Shown: positions 1 to 8,765 of the stretch, in pieces
How positions within the stretch are numbered: position 1 is the first letter of the stretch
Layout: the number at the start of each line of letters is the position of its first letter
NCBI GenBank assembly: GCA_016841725.1
Contig: JAENYP010000008.1
Coordinates: forward strand, 62,001-126,000
Source of the DNA: Thermincola carboxydiphila
Lineage (GTDB): Bacteria; Bacillota; Thermincolia; Thermincolales; UBA2595
Reading direction: 5' to 3'
DNA: 64,000 bases
Program-made: the position numbers and the translations under genes
The notes under the pieces: model-generated
Told to the model about the DNA's origin: nothing
Seen by the model: only the letters and a program-made list of their open reading frames with translations
The model's database searches: none

Positions 1-145
1 GCACAAAAGCTCCGGTCTCAATAATATTATATACCTTTCCCCTGAGGGTATCACCTCTCCTGACATTCTCTGCCGGCCTGGAATTGCGAAACACTTCTTT
101 CAATTCAAGTCTTTCCCGAGTCCCCAGCTTCTTTCTTCCGTCCAA
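1..145 (-). CDS. S1 RNA-binding-domain protein, 3' part outside window
   Basis: This is the first 48 or so codons of a minus-strand gene that runs off the left edge. The visible end reads GKVYNIIETGAFV, the typical first strand of an S1 (OB-fold) RNA-binding domain, after about 35 charged residues. The proposed start is a TTG at 143-145, nine bases after AAAGGA; an in-frame TAG closes the frame a little further upstream. It follows rsfS by about 50 bases and may share its transcript. Only part of one domain is visible, so the protein could be any S1-domain RNA-binding factor; the start is also uncertain. Confidence 0.45.
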   Translation of the reverse strand, partial: MDGRKKLGTRERLELKEVFRNSRPAENVRRGDTLRGKVYNIIETGAFV

Positions 146-195
146 TATTTTCAATCCTTTCAACTTCAATTTAACACTCTACTAAAAAAAGGCGG

Positions 196-540
196 TTAAA
201 GATCAACCACCCTGGCGTCTCCCCATAAGCGCTCCAGATTATAAAACTCCCGGTCGCTTTCCTGAAAAATGTGAACAACCACTGTACCGAAATCAATCAG
301 CACCCAATGAGCATCCCTAAACCCTTCCATCCTCAGTTTGGTAATACCGTGTTCTTCAAGCTTCTGCTCCGTATTCTCAGCTATTGCTTTAACCTGTGTT
401 GATGAAAGGCCGGTACAAATAATAAAATAATTAGAGACAACAGAAATTTCCTCAATATCAAGTATTACCACATCTTTCGCCTTTTTGTCTTTTACCGCAT
501 CAGCAGCAAGCAAGGCAATCTGTTTTGGTGATAGGGTCAA
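196..540 (-). CDS. rsfS: Ribosome silencing factor RsfS
   Basis: This 114-residue protein matches the RsfS/YbeB/DUF143 family in full length. Family members bind ribosomal protein L14 on the 50S subunit and block joining of the 30S subunit when nutrients are scarce. The family core is visible as VVILDIEEISVVSNYFIICTG (about residues 24-44) and the block around WVLIDFGTVVVHIF (about 79-92). Translation starts at a TTG preceded by a GGGGGGAAG ribosome-binding site. It lies about 50 bases downstream of yqeK; the pairing with yqeK and nadD is common in Firmicutes. Confidence 0.95.
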   Translation of the reverse strand: MTLSPKQIALLAADAVKDKKAKDVVILDIEEISVVSNYFIICTGLSSTQVKAIAENTEQKLEEHGITKLRMEGFRDAHWVLIDFGTVVVHIFQESDREFYNLERLWGDARVVDL

Positions 541-593
541 ATCGGCTTCCCCCCCGGTTAAAATTTCTGTTTATTTACTTATATATTCGTGTC

Positions 594-1193
594 CTAATCT
601 CTTTGTTCCTTCAAGGTAACCCCTGATTCCTTAATTTTCCTGACGAGGACGTTCCGCGCTTCAATACTGGCGGGATGTATGGTCAGACCCCTTTCAATGA
701 CATAATTAATGGTTGAATCGAGCCCGCCCAGCACCGCCAGATCCAGGTTTTTAAATGCCAATTCCCGCAGCTCGGCAATACCCGGAAAATCCCTGCCTGG
801 CTCAATCATATCAGCGAGGAACAAAATTTCATCAGGTATTGTCATGTTTTTCCGCCCTGTCGTATGATACCTGACCGGATCCAGGATTTCACCATCAGTG
901 ATGTTAAAACGCTCGGCAGCAATTTCTGCACCAACCCTGCCGTGCAGGAGAGCCGGTACCGCTCTTTCGGTCTCATCGGGTTCTATGTTGTATCTACGGC
1001 AGTTTTCCAGAAGGAGCGAGTCATCAAAGTCCCTGGCAATATCATGAAGCAGTGCTGCAATTTCCGCTTTAGCGCTATCCACTCCATAAAGACCCGCAAG
1101 TTTTACTGCAGTTTGGGCCACACCCAGTGTATGCCTGTAGCGCAAGTCGGATAATGAACTACTTATATAGTTCTCAATCTCCTTTTTCAACAT
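594..1193 (-). CDS. yqeK: HD-domain hydrolase YqeK (probable Ap4A hydrolase)
   Basis: This is a 199-residue HD-superfamily phosphohydrolase of the YqeK family, whose characterised members cleave diadenosine tetraphosphate symmetrically to two ADP. Metal-binding residues are visible: H21 in RYRHTLG, H50-D51 in AALLHDIARD, H84 in ALLHGRVG and an Asp in FLADMIEP. A longer frame opens at 1265, but the ATG at 1193 has a GGGGGAG ribosome-binding site at proper spacing and gives the normal family N-terminus. The gene sits between the RRM gene and rsfS and is probably cotranscribed with rsfS. Confidence 0.9.
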   Translation of the reverse strand: MLKKEIENYISSSLSDLRYRHTLGVAQTAVKLAGLYGVDSAKAEIAALLHDIARDFDDSLLLENCRRYNIEPDETERAVPALLHGRVGAEIAAERFNITDGEILDPVRYHTTGRKNMTIPDEILFLADMIEPGRDFPGIAELRELAFKNLDLAVLGGLDSTINYVIERGLTIHPASIEARNVLVRKIKESGVTLKEQRD

Positions 1194-1265
1194 TCTTTCT
1201 CCCCCAAAACAGTAAAATATAAAAAACAAACCTCCCTGCACTTTACAGAGGAGGCTTCCGGTCAT

Positions 1266-1520
1266 TTATTCATTGGCTCTGGGCTTTGCCTCATTTACAG
1301 TAAGGGCTCTGCCCTGGAAATCAGCGCCGTTCAGTCTCTCAATCATTTTATCGGCATCCTCGTCAGTTACCTCCACAAAGCCAAAGCCTCTGGACCGACC
1401 CGTTTCACGGTCTGTGATAATTCGGCTGCCAACTACTTCTCCGTGCTCCTTGAAAAACTCCTCCAAATCCTCAGGCTTGGTTGCCCATGGCAGATTGCCG
1501 ACATAAAGTGTGCGGACCAC
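1266..1520 (-). CDS. Small single-RRM RNA-binding protein
   Basis: This 84-residue protein is essentially one RNA recognition motif, like the small glycine-rich RNA-binding proteins of bacteria. RNP2 is LYVGNL near the N-terminus and RNP1 is RGFGFVEV in the middle, with the aromatic residues that stack on RNA bases present. Start choice: a GAGGTGAT ribosome-binding site at about 1526-1533 lies six to seven bases before the GTG at 1520, while the ATG at 1529 almost overlaps it, so the GTG is preferred. It stands alone between nadD and yqeK. A role as RNA chaperone or in cold adaptation is inference only. Confidence 0.85.
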   Translation of the reverse strand: MVRTLYVGNLPWATKPEDLEEFFKEHGEVVGSRIITDRETGRSRGFGFVEVTDEDADKMIERLNGADFQGRALTVNEAKPRANE

Positions 1521-1738
1521 CTTGACCATCACCTCTCTTTCTTAATAAGAAACTGCCTGAATGTAATGACACCCAAGGTTCCGAGAAACCCAGGGTGCCG
1601 TTGGAAAACAGACAGCTGTCTGGAATGAATTCTGGAAACGGGAACCTACTTGCCTGAAACTATTTTATTAGGTCGAATCTAGTAAATATTATGTTCAATT
1701 GAGTCCTTTCTATTCAGCATTGGCTTTGGGAATAATTA

Positions 1739-2428
1739 TCACTCTGCTTCATTGCAGCTCCCTATTTGTTTATTTGACAGCCCTTCTCCCTCAGGAAGAT
1801 AAAGCCTGTATTCTTTAATGTATTCCTCCACTTTTTCCGGGACAAGATATTTAATAGGTGCACCACACAGGACTCGCTGGCGAATATCAGTTGAAGAAAT
1901 AAGGATACCGCCGGTTTGGTGGAAATGAATCCTGTCTCGCTCTGTTTTTGTTAACCTGCTTAAGACCTGGTCTATCTCCTTAAAGGAATACCCCGGCCTT
2001 GTTATGGCAATAAATTCACATAATTGGAATACCCGGTCCACATCTTTCCAGCTCAGTATTTCCATGATGGCATCAGCGCCGGTGATAAAAAATATCCGGT
2101 CACCGATACCTTCCCTGTGAAGCTCTTTAAGGGTATCAACCGTATAAGTCGGCCCGGGGCGGTCTACTTCAATCCGGGAGATAGCAAAATGGGGGTTTGA
2201 CCTGATAGCCAGAGCAGTCATCTCCATACGCATGGCTGGACCGGTAATCCCTCTCCTGCTCTTGTGCACCGGGTCACCGGTTGGAATAAAAATGACTTTT
2301 TCCAGACCAAACCTGTGCCTGGAACATTCAGCAATATATAGATGCCCAAAATGTATTGGGTCAAAGGTTCCACCCATGATACCTATTTTTCGCGTGTTGG
2401 CAGTGTCAGCAGCAACCATCCCATACAT
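1739..2428 (-). CDS. nadD: Nicotinate-nucleotide adenylyltransferase
   Basis: NadD joins ATP and nicotinate mononucleotide to form deamido-NAD in NAD biosynthesis. The 229-residue protein carries the nucleotidyltransferase motif GGTFDPIHFGH at about residues 19-29 and the ISSTDIR motif near the C-terminus, both diagnostic of the family. AAGGA seven bases before the ATG supports the start. It begins 12 bases after proA ends, so it closes an apparent operon yhbY-proB-proA-nadD; this grouping behind obgE is common in Firmicutes. The C-terminal tail after the ATP-binding motif is a little longer than usual. Confidence 0.96.
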   Translation of the reverse strand: MYGMVAADTANTRKIGIMGGTFDPIHFGHLYIAECSRHRFGLEKVIFIPTGDPVHKSRRGITGPAMRMEMTALAIRSNPHFAISRIEVDRPGPTYTVDTLKELHREGIGDRIFFITGADAIMEILSWKDVDRVFQLCEFIAITRPGYSFKEIDQVLSRLTKTERDRIHFHQTGGILISSTDIRQRVLCGAPIKYLVPEKVEEYIKEYRLYLPEGEGLSNKQIGSCNEAE

Positions 2429-2440
2429 ATCCTTTTCCTT

Positions 2441-3697
2441 CTATTTCCTTATCTGGCCGTCTCCATACACAACAAACTTAGTAGTGGTCAGTTCGGTGAG
2501 CCCCATCGGTCCCCTGGCATGAAGCTTTTGGGTGCTGATGCCGATTTCGGCTCCAAAACCATACTGGAAGCCGTCTGTAAACCTGGTGGAAGCATTGACA
2601 TTAACTGCAGCCGCATCAACCTCCTGGACAAACCGGCGGGCCTTGTTATAATTGGTGGTAACTATAGCCTCAGTATGTCTGGTACCATACTTATATATGT
2701 GGTCCATGGCAGCATCAATATCAGCGACAATCCTGACAGCCATTATAAGGTCAAGATACTCTGTATAGTAATCTTCTTCAGCAGCATCTTTTACCCAATT
2801 CACCAAGGCCCTGGCAGCAGGACATCCCCTGATTTCCACTCCGTATTCCTGCTTCATAGTCTCCAGCAGGTCAGGAAGCAGAGTTTCGGCCACATCCTGA
2901 TGCACCAGCAGTGTCTCCATGGCATTGCAGACTCCGGGCCGCTGTGTCTTGGAATTTATCACTATCTTTTTGGCCATCTCCAGATCGGCCTCATTGTCAA
3001 CATAAACATGACAGTTACCGACCCCCGTCTCAATTACAGGCACCGTGGCATTTTTCACAACTGTCTGAATAAGACCGGGGCCGCCTCTGGGAATCAGGAT
3101 ATCTATATATTCGTTAAGTTTCAGGAGGACCTCAACAGCCTCCCTGTCAGTTGTCTCAATCAGCCCGATGGTACCCTCGGGCATCCCTGCCCTTACGGCA
3201 GCCTCGGAAATAATCCCCGCAATTGCCTTATTGGAATAAATGGCTTCCGAGCCACCCCGGAGAATGACGGCATTCCCTGTTTTCAGGCAGAGGCCTGCGG
3301 CATCAACGGTGACATTGGGCCTGGCTTCATATATAATGCCAATTACCCCAACGGGAACCCTCATTTTCCCGATCTGCAGACCATTGGGCCGCTTCCGCAT
3401 GGATATTATCTCACCTACAGGATCAGGAAGCATGGCGATTTCCCTTAAACCTGCAGCCATTTCATTAATTCTGCTTTCTGTCAGCAGCAGGCGGTCCAGC
3501 AGCGCTGCCGACAGTCCCTTCGCCCTGCCTTTGGACATATCAATTTTATTAGCTGCCACTATTTCATCTGCCCGGTCCAGGAGTTCTTCAGCCATTACCA
3601 GGAGAGCCTGGTTTTTGACAGCGGTAGATACCGACCCCAGAAGCCTGGCTGCTTGCTTCGCATGTGCCGCTTTCCTGACCACTTCTTCCCTTACCAT
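2441..3697 (-). CDS. proA: Gamma-glutamyl phosphate reductase
   Basis: ProA reduces gamma-glutamyl phosphate to glutamate semialdehyde with NADPH, the second step of proline synthesis. The 418-residue protein has the full length of the family, with the catalytic cysteine in QRPGVCNA (about residue 257) and the block GVIGIIYEARPNVTVDA. It starts 11 bases after proB, so the two proline genes are almost certainly translated from one message, and nadD follows. No truncation or missing catalytic residue was seen. Confidence 0.97.
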   Translation of the reverse strand: MVREEVVRKAAHAKQAARLLGSVSTAVKNQALLVMAEELLDRADEIVAANKIDMSKGRAKGLSAALLDRLLLTESRINEMAAGLREIAMLPDPVGEIISMRKRPNGLQIGKMRVPVGVIGIIYEARPNVTVDAAGLCLKTGNAVILRGGSEAIYSNKAIAGIISEAAVRAGMPEGTIGLIETTDREAVEVLLKLNEYIDILIPRGGPGLIQTVVKNATVPVIETGVGNCHVYVDNEADLEMAKKIVINSKTQRPGVCNAMETLLVHQDVAETLLPDLLETMKQEYGVEIRGCPAARALVNWVKDAAEEDYYTEYLDLIMAVRIVADIDAAMDHIYKYGTRHTEAIVTTNYNKARRFVQEVDAAAVNVNASTRFTDGFQYGFGAEIGISTQKLHARGPMGLTELTTTKFVVYGDGQIRK

Positions 3698-3708
3698 TTG
3701 ATCTCCCC

Positions 3709-4845
3709 CTAAATATTTAATGCAAAATTGTCTCTGTGGATTACCTCATCAAAGTCCTTGTATCCGAGTATTTTGGTAATCTCCCTGGTTTTCTTGCCCT
3801 TAATAATATCTATTTCCAGGGACGAATAATTGACAATTCCCCTGCCGATTTCCTTGTCCTCATGAAATACACTTACGGTATTGCCTATTTCAAAAGTGCC
3901 CTCAACACTGACAATGCCCGATGGGAGAAGGCTTTTTCCCTCCTCCGACAGAGCCCTCCTGGCTCCGCTGTCAATGAGGATTGTCCCCTGAACATTTGAG
4001 CCAAAAGCAATCCAGCGTTTTTTCGAGTGCAGTCTGTTTTCCCGCGGCAGGAACAGTGTCCCGAGATGCTCCCCGTCGATTATTCTTCTCACTATCCTCT
4101 TCTCGCTGCCACCGGCAATAATCATGGGGAAACCAGAATTCATCGCCACCTTTGCAGCCTGCAGCTTGGTAACCATGCCCCCGGTTCCCAGCCTTGAACC
4201 GCTGCCCCCGGCAATATTTTCGATATCCTCATTTATCTCGGTAACAAGGGGAATCAGGGTGGCACCTTTATCAGTTGAAGGGTTACCTGTATAAAGACCG
4301 GCAATGTCTGACAAAATGATAAGGAGTTCTGCTTCTATCAGGCTGGCAACCAAAGCAGATAAGGCATCATTGTCACCAAACTTGATTTCCTCAACTGCAA
4401 TGGTATCATTTTCGTTAATAATGGGGATGGTCTCCATACCCAGGAGAGCATTCAGAGCATTCCGGGCATTCAGGAACCGTTTCCGGTCCATGATATCCTC
4501 CCTGGTAAGCAGCACCTGAGCAACTGTAATCCCGTACTCCGAAAAAAGCTTCTCATACATATGCATCAGGAGACCCTGTCCAATGGCAGCTGCTGCCTGT
4601 TTCTCAGGTATTGTCTTTGGCCTCCGGGACAATCCTATCTTACCGATACCGGCTCCCTGGGCTCCTGATGACACCAGAATTACTTCCATACCCCTGTTCT
4701 GCAAATCAGCCAGTTCCCTGACCAACCGCTCCATCTGAGTGATGTTGAGTCTCCCGTTGGGATAGCTCAGGGTGCTGGAACCTACCTTAATCACAATCCG
4801 TTTTATATTTTTAAAGTCCCGCAGCTCATTTAAATCCAGCGCCAA
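3709..4845 (-). CDS. proB: Glutamate 5-kinase
   Basis: ProB phosphorylates glutamate on its side chain with ATP, the first and usually feedback-controlled step of proline synthesis. The 378-residue protein has an amino-acid-kinase domain (about residues 14-260, with KVGSSTLS near the start, SSGAQGAG and NENDTIA) and a C-terminal PUA domain (about 285-365). Translation begins at a TTG preceded by GGGGAG. It lies 14 bases downstream of yhbY and 11 bases upstream of proA. Confidence 0.97.
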   Translation of the reverse strand: MALDLNELRDFKNIKRIVIKVGSSTLSYPNGRLNITQMERLVRELADLQNRGMEVILVSSGAQGAGIGKIGLSRRPKTIPEKQAAAAIGQGLLMHMYEKLFSEYGITVAQVLLTREDIMDRKRFLNARNALNALLGMETIPIINENDTIAVEEIKFGDNDALSALVASLIEAELLIILSDIAGLYTGNPSTDKGATLIPLVTEINEDIENIAGGSGSRLGTGGMVTKLQAAKVAMNSGFPMIIAGGSEKRIVRRIIDGEHLGTLFLPRENRLHSKKRWIAFGSNVQGTILIDSGARRALSEEGKSLLPSGIVSVEGTFEIGNTVSVFHEDKEIGRGIVNYSSLEIDIIKGKKTREITKILGYKDFDEVIHRDNFALNI

Positions 4846-4859
4846 TTCTCTCCCCCCCG

Positions 4860-5168
4860 TTACGGCAGCTCTATCCTGCGGTTTTCCGGTGACGGTCTGT
4901 ACATTAGGAACGTATGTCCAATAACCTGGACAAGCGCCGCTCCTGTTTCCCGTGCCAGAACCCCGGCTACCTGTTTCGTGTCTTCAAGACAGTTGTTGAG
5001 TACCCTTGCCTTGACCAGTTCACGGGCTTCCAGGGCATCATCTGCCTGCTTTATGATGCCAGGCACAACGCCTCCCTTGCCAATCTGGATTACAGGGTCA
5101 ATAGTACTCCCCAGCCCGCGAAGGTAGCGTTTTTGTTTTCCTGTTAAGTCTGTTTCCTGTTGAACCAA
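4860..5168 (-). CDS. yhbY: Ribosome assembly RNA-binding protein YhbY
   Basis: This is a CRS1-YhbY (CRM) domain protein of 102 residues. Family members bind pre-50S particles and probably help 23S rRNA assembly. The signature LTGKQKRYLRGLG opens the domain and IGKGGV gives the RNA-binding GxxG loop. Start choice: a frame opens at 5186, but the TTG at 5168 sits eight bases after GAGGGGG and gives the normal family length, so it is preferred. It is the first gene after the promoter-like site at 5251-5279 and leads into proB. Confidence 0.92.
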   Translation of the reverse strand: MVQQETDLTGKQKRYLRGLGSTIDPVIQIGKGGVVPGIIKQADDALEARELVKARVLNNCLEDTKQVAGVLARETGAALVQVIGHTFLMYRPSPENRRIELP

Positions 5169-5250
5169 AATAGGGAACCCCCTCAATATAAATTCGGTAC
5201 AATTTCGCTGGTAAGCTGTTAAGCATCTCTATACTGAACTGTTAAGCCAT

Positions 5251-5279
5251 ATTATATCACGTTTAATATTCGGTTGCCA
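5251..5279 (-). promoter_or_regulatory. Probable promoter for yhbY-proB-proA-nadD
   Basis: On the minus strand a perfect TATAAT (5251-5256) lies 17 bases after a weak TGGCAA hexamer (5274-5279), in the gap between obgE and yhbY. Its position fits the start of the yhbY-proB-proA-nadD transcript. The -35 match is poor, so confidence is moderate. Confidence 0.5.
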
Positions 5280-5300
5280 GATTCCTTCTGACAGCGGAGT

Positions 5301-6569
5301 CTAATCCATGAAGTCGAATTCCAGGCTGCCTATTCTGATGGTATCACCGTCCCTGGCTCCAAGTTTCCGCAGTTCTTCATCAACACCCATGGTCTTTAGG
5401 ATACGCAGAAAACGTTTTATTGCCTCTTCATTGCCAAAGTCTGTCATCGCATAATGCCTTTCGACCTCCGGCCCTGCCACGACATATACTTCATTTTCCC
5501 TGGCAGCGGTAAACCTGGGTTCTGCTGACACACGGGTCACCTTTTCAGGTTCAGTTATCTCTGCATCAACAGGAACCGCCCCGGTGAGCGCCTCTGCCAC
5601 CCTGAACAGGAGAGGTTCAACTCCTTCACCGGTCACAGCGGAAACAGGGAAAACTTCAAAGCCTTCACCCAGCTCTGATTTAAAAATCTCGTAATTTTCG
5701 GCAGCCCCGGGAAGATCCATCTTATTGGCGGCAACAACCTGGGGCCTCTTAGCCAGCCTGGGGTTATAAGCTTCCAGTTCGCGGTTGATGGTTCTGAAGT
5801 CTGATATGGGGTCACGGCCTTCGACCCCGGCCATATCGATAAGGTGGACCAGCACCCTGGTACGTTCCACGTGGCGCAGAAATTCATGTCCCAGTCCCGC
5901 ACCCTGGTGAGCTCCTTCAATGAGACCGGGAATGTCTGCAACGACAAAGCTCTGGCCGTCAGGCATCCTGACAACACCCAGATTGGGAACCAGGGTTGTA
6001 AAAGGATAATCAGCTATTTTGGGCTTGGCAGCAGAAATCCTCGATATAATTGTTGATTTGCCCGCATTTGGGAAACCGACCAATCCGACATCAGCAAGCA
6101 GCTTCAATTCCAGCTCAAGCCATCTTTCCTGTCCCGGTTCGCCCTTTTCAGCAATCCGCGGGGCAGTGTTGGCCGCACTGGCAAACCTGGCATTGCCCCG
6201 GCCGCCCCGCCCGCCGGCGGCAACCACAACCTGTTGTCCATGAACGGTCATATCGACAAGCTGTGCCCCTGTTTCGGCATCTTTGACCACCGTTCCTACC
6301 GGGACCCTTACCATCATGTCCTCTGCGCCGCGGCCATGCATACCCTTGCCCTGGCCGTGCTCGCCCCGGTCAGCTTTATAATGCCTCTGGTAACGAAAAT
6401 CAATCAGTGTCCTTAAACCCTCATCTGCAGTAAGAACAACACTTCCTCCATTACCACCGTCACCGCCGCTGGGACCACCCAGGGGGACATATTTTTCCCG
6501 GCGGAAGGCAACAACCCCGTTCCCGCCGTCTCCGCCCTTGACATACACTTTTGCCTTATCATAAAACAA
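5301..6569 (-). CDS. obgE: GTPase Obg
   Basis: ObgE is an essential ribosome-associated GTPase that helps 50S maturation and links growth to stress and, in Bacillus, to sporulation. The 422-residue protein shows the glycine-rich Obg fold (about 1-157), a G domain with GFPNAGKST, DIPGLIEGAH and NKMD, and the C-terminal OCT domain typical of Gram-positives. AGGTGA precedes a TTG at 6569 by five bases and gives the classic start MFYDKAKVYVKGGDGG; the GTG three codons earlier overlaps the ribosome-binding site. It follows spo0B, as in Bacillus. Confidence 0.97.
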   Translation of the reverse strand: MFYDKAKVYVKGGDGGNGVVAFRREKYVPLGGPSGGDGGNGGSVVLTADEGLRTLIDFRYQRHYKADRGEHGQGKGMHGRGAEDMMVRVPVGTVVKDAETGAQLVDMTVHGQQVVVAAGGRGGRGNARFASAANTAPRIAEKGEPGQERWLELELKLLADVGLVGFPNAGKSTIISRISAAKPKIADYPFTTLVPNLGVVRMPDGQSFVVADIPGLIEGAHQGAGLGHEFLRHVERTRVLVHLIDMAGVEGRDPISDFRTINRELEAYNPRLAKRPQVVAANKMDLPGAAENYEIFKSELGEGFEVFPVSAVTGEGVEPLLFRVAEALTGAVPVDAEITEPEKVTRVSAEPRFTAARENEVYVVAGPEVERHYAMTDFGNEEAIKRFLRILKTMGVDEELRKLGARDGDTIRIGSLEFDFMD

Positions 6570-6612
6570 TTTTATCACCTGAATTTCGGTTATTTTTTGA
6601 AAAATGTTACAG

Positions 6613-6652
6613 CGTTCATGAAACTTAATTAACGTTCCTGAAACTTAATTAA
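6613..6652. repeat. 20-bp tandem duplication at the spo0B stop codon
   Basis: Two copies of a 20-base unit with one mismatch (CGTTCATGAAACTTAATTAA and CGTTCCTGAAACTTAATTAA) lie back to back. The second copy contains the spo0B stop codon, so the first copy looks like a recent slippage or duplication product in the spo0B-obgE gap. Confidence 0.85.
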
Positions 6653-7202
6653 TGGGTACTGACAGAGTGATTGCCGTTATCCCGTCTGCCGAAACTCCTG
6701 TCACTATGCGGCCCTGCACCTTTGCTGCAGCTTCCTCCATAAAAGTAATCCCGGCAACCAAGGCCAGGCTGTCTGCTCCTTTCCGGACCCGGAAACCGGC
6801 CTGAAAAACATATTCCCCGTTCTTTTCGGTAATCTCAAAATCGATGCTGCCACCGGAACAGGGCTCTGCCTGACTGAGGCGGGCTGCCAGGGCAAGCATC
6901 TCTCTGATTATTTCAGCAACAGTCATTTCATGCCGCAGACCTTTCTCAAGCCCTGTCCCGATGTTTTTGACAATATCGACACCCTGCTTCCCGGCTGCCA
7001 CTTCCGCCAGGAGCACTGCCGATACTACCCCCGGCGCCCCCAGCCTTGCCAAAGCCCCGGCCCGGTCCATGTCTGCGGCAACCTCTTTTATATACTGAGC
7101 TGCCCGGTCATACTTTTGCAGCTGCAGCAGGCCCAGAATAACCTGAAGATGATTCATAAAATCATGCCTCTGCACTCTCAAAACCTCAATCATATCGTTC
7201 AC
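6645..7202 (-). CDS. spo0B: Spo0B-like sporulation phosphotransferase
   Basis: The 185-residue protein resembles Spo0B, which in Bacillus passes phosphate from Spo0F to Spo0A. The N-terminal four-helix-bundle (SPOB_a) segment reads VQRHDFMNHLQVILGLLQL, with the phosphorylatable His at about residue 13, followed by a degenerate ATPase-like half lacking clear ATP-binding boxes. Its place directly before obgE matches Bacillus. Start choice: CGGAGG eight bases before the GTG at 7202 supports it; the ATG at 7220 has no ribosome-binding site. A related sensor kinase is the alternative, but the size and context favour Spo0B. Confidence 0.8.
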   Translation of the reverse strand: MNDMIEVLRVQRHDFMNHLQVILGLLQLQKYDRAAQYIKEVAADMDRAGALARLGAPGVVSAVLLAEVAAGKQGVDIVKNIGTGLEKGLRHEMTVAEIIREMLALAARLSQAEPCSGGSIDFEITEKNGEYVFQAGFRVRKGADSLALVAGITFMEEAAAKVQGRIVTGVSADGITAITLSVPIN

Positions 7203-7308
7203 TATGGGAAACCTCCGCATTACAAATTATCTTTTCATGTATTCTCCCAATGTTTATTTTTTCCTGCTCCGGGCCGAAAATACACCTCTGTAATTCCTGC
7301 TTCTGCAT

Positions 7309-7539
7309 TTAACTAAGAACATTTTTTATCATATCGGAAACGGGGCCGAAAATCATTTCTATCCCCATGGTAGGATTGGGAAGAGGCAGTCCCAGCGCCT
7401 GGGCAAATGTCAGCGCCATCGCCCCCAGCATCAATACACCAAAAGCAGCCAGTTCCCGCCATTGACGGTTTTTTACCATTACTGGTGCTTCCAGAGCAAT
7501 TATCCCCATAAATACCATCATCAATATCAAGATGAGCAA
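7309..7539 (-). CDS. Small membrane protein of the germination operon
   Basis: This 76-residue protein has two hydrophobic segments (about residues 1-20 and 30-50) joined by a basic loop, MVKNRQWRE. It starts at a TTG seven bases after GAGGAGG and lies 17 bases after gerAC, so it is probably cotranscribed with the ger genes. Small two-helix proteins are known as partners in some germinant receptor operons (the GerD or 'D subunit' type). Assigning it that role here rests on position and topology, not on a recognised motif. Confidence 0.7.
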   Translation of the reverse strand: MLILILMMVFMGIIALEAPVMVKNRQWRELAAFGVLMLGAMALTFAQALGLPLPNPTMGIEMIFGPVSDMIKNVLS

Positions 7540-7556
7540 CTGGATTCCTCCTCACA

Positions 7557-8765
7557 CTACCGAATCTGAAACGGGTCCGCAATTATCGATGTCCTCCTTA
7601 TTTTGGCATCCACTTTTACCGTGACCGGCATCTCCGGATATATCTCATACCAATCCTGCTCCACCTCTCTCCAGTAGTCGGGATACTTTTGATGCACTAT
7701 TTTGCCGAACCCAAAGACATCTGATTTGAATTTTTTCTGAGCTGTTTCAAGGGATTTTTCGGCAATTGACTTTACCTTTTGGCTGAACTCCCTGTTCATC
7801 TCTTTGATGACATCCGGGCTGCCTACAGCCGTATCTCCCTGAACCTCCACCACATCACCCTCGGCATCAATCTTTATTTCCATTTCCAGGCGGCCTTCCT
7901 TAAACACCGGTTTGATTTCACTTGAGGCCTGTGATATCAGCACAGCAATTTGGGACGGGCTGCCGTTTCCGGATTTATGTTCCAGAGTAATAGCGCCTCT
8001 CTGGGTTTCCCCGATGATATAAAGAAAACCCGTTACCTCCTCAGGCGCCATAAATCCGGCCAGCCTGTTCTTGCGAAATAATGCCAGTCCCTCCAGCACA
8101 ATTGTCTGCCCGGCCTCTTTCTCTTCCCGTTTTCTTCCTGTGGCTTCACGCGGGTTGATTGTCCTGATAACCGGCAGCACCGCATCCCAGCCGGGGGTTA
8201 CCAGGGCATCACTAAACCTCCTCAGGTCCACCGCCAGAGTATCTGAAATAGCGGGCGTTGACTTCACCAGTATTTCCGAAATCTCCTCAGAGAGCATATT
8301 TTCAAATTCAGGCAATACTTTCATGGCGTCCCCGGCATCCCCGCGGCTGACGAACATCCAGGTCCGCAGCCTGATATCCTTATGGCGCTGAAGGTAATCT
8401 AAGATATCCTGAACCCCGGCACGGGCAGAATCTTCACCGATAATTACCATTTCATTGTGATAGATCCTCAAGTTCCGGGGACTCCTGCGGTAAATCTTGC
8501 GCATGGCTTCATATAAGGTGTCCCCCACCTCGCTGACCAGCCAGTCCGCATTGGTCTCCGCAGTTGCCTTGGCCTGCTGCCCTCCCAGTTGGGATGGCCG
8601 GGCAACCAGGACGCTCAATTTGGATTTTTCCTTCCCGTCAAGGATCATGCGGTCAATCCCAATGGCTGTCACGATGGCCAGGTCCTCTACTTCCCTCCTG
8701 CTCCAGCAGCCGGGGCAGAGAGACACACTCAGAACCAGAATAAAGGCAATTACCTTTTTTTTCAC
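7557..8765 (-). CDS. gerAC: Germinant receptor C subunit, GerAC family lipoprotein
   Basis: The 402-residue protein is a Ger(x)C-family lipoprotein, the outer component of a spore germinant receptor in the inner spore membrane. A lipoprotein signal ends in LCPGC with the lipidated Cys at about residue 20, and the following WSRREVEDLAIVTAIGIDR block is typical of the family. The start GTG overlaps the gerAB stop (GTGA), which indicates translational coupling. It belongs to the gerAA-gerAB-gerAC operon and is probably expressed in the forespore. Confidence 0.93.
   Translation of the reverse strand: MKKKVIAFILVLSVSLCPGCWSRREVEDLAIVTAIGIDRMILDGKEKSKLSVLVARPSQLGGQQAKATAETNADWLVSEVGDTLYEAMRKIYRRSPRNLRIYHNEMVIIGEDSARAGVQDILDYLQRHKDIRLRTWMFVSRGDAGDAMKVLPEFENMLSEEISEILVKSTPAISDTLAVDLRRFSDALVTPGWDAVLPVIRTINPREATGRKREEKEAGQTIVLEGLALFRKNRLAGFMAPEEVTGFLYIIGETQRGAITLEHKSGNGSPSQIAVLISQASSEIKPVFKEGRLEMEIKIDAEGDVVEVQGDTAVGSPDVIKEMNREFSQKVKSIAEKSLETAQKKFKSDVFGFGKIVHQKYPDYWREVEQDWYEIYPEMPVTVKVDAKIRRTSIIADPFQIR

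Noticed and set aside
2342-3448. Plus-strand reading frame of 368 codons opposite proA
   Set aside because: Antisense shadow of proA with no family resemblance.
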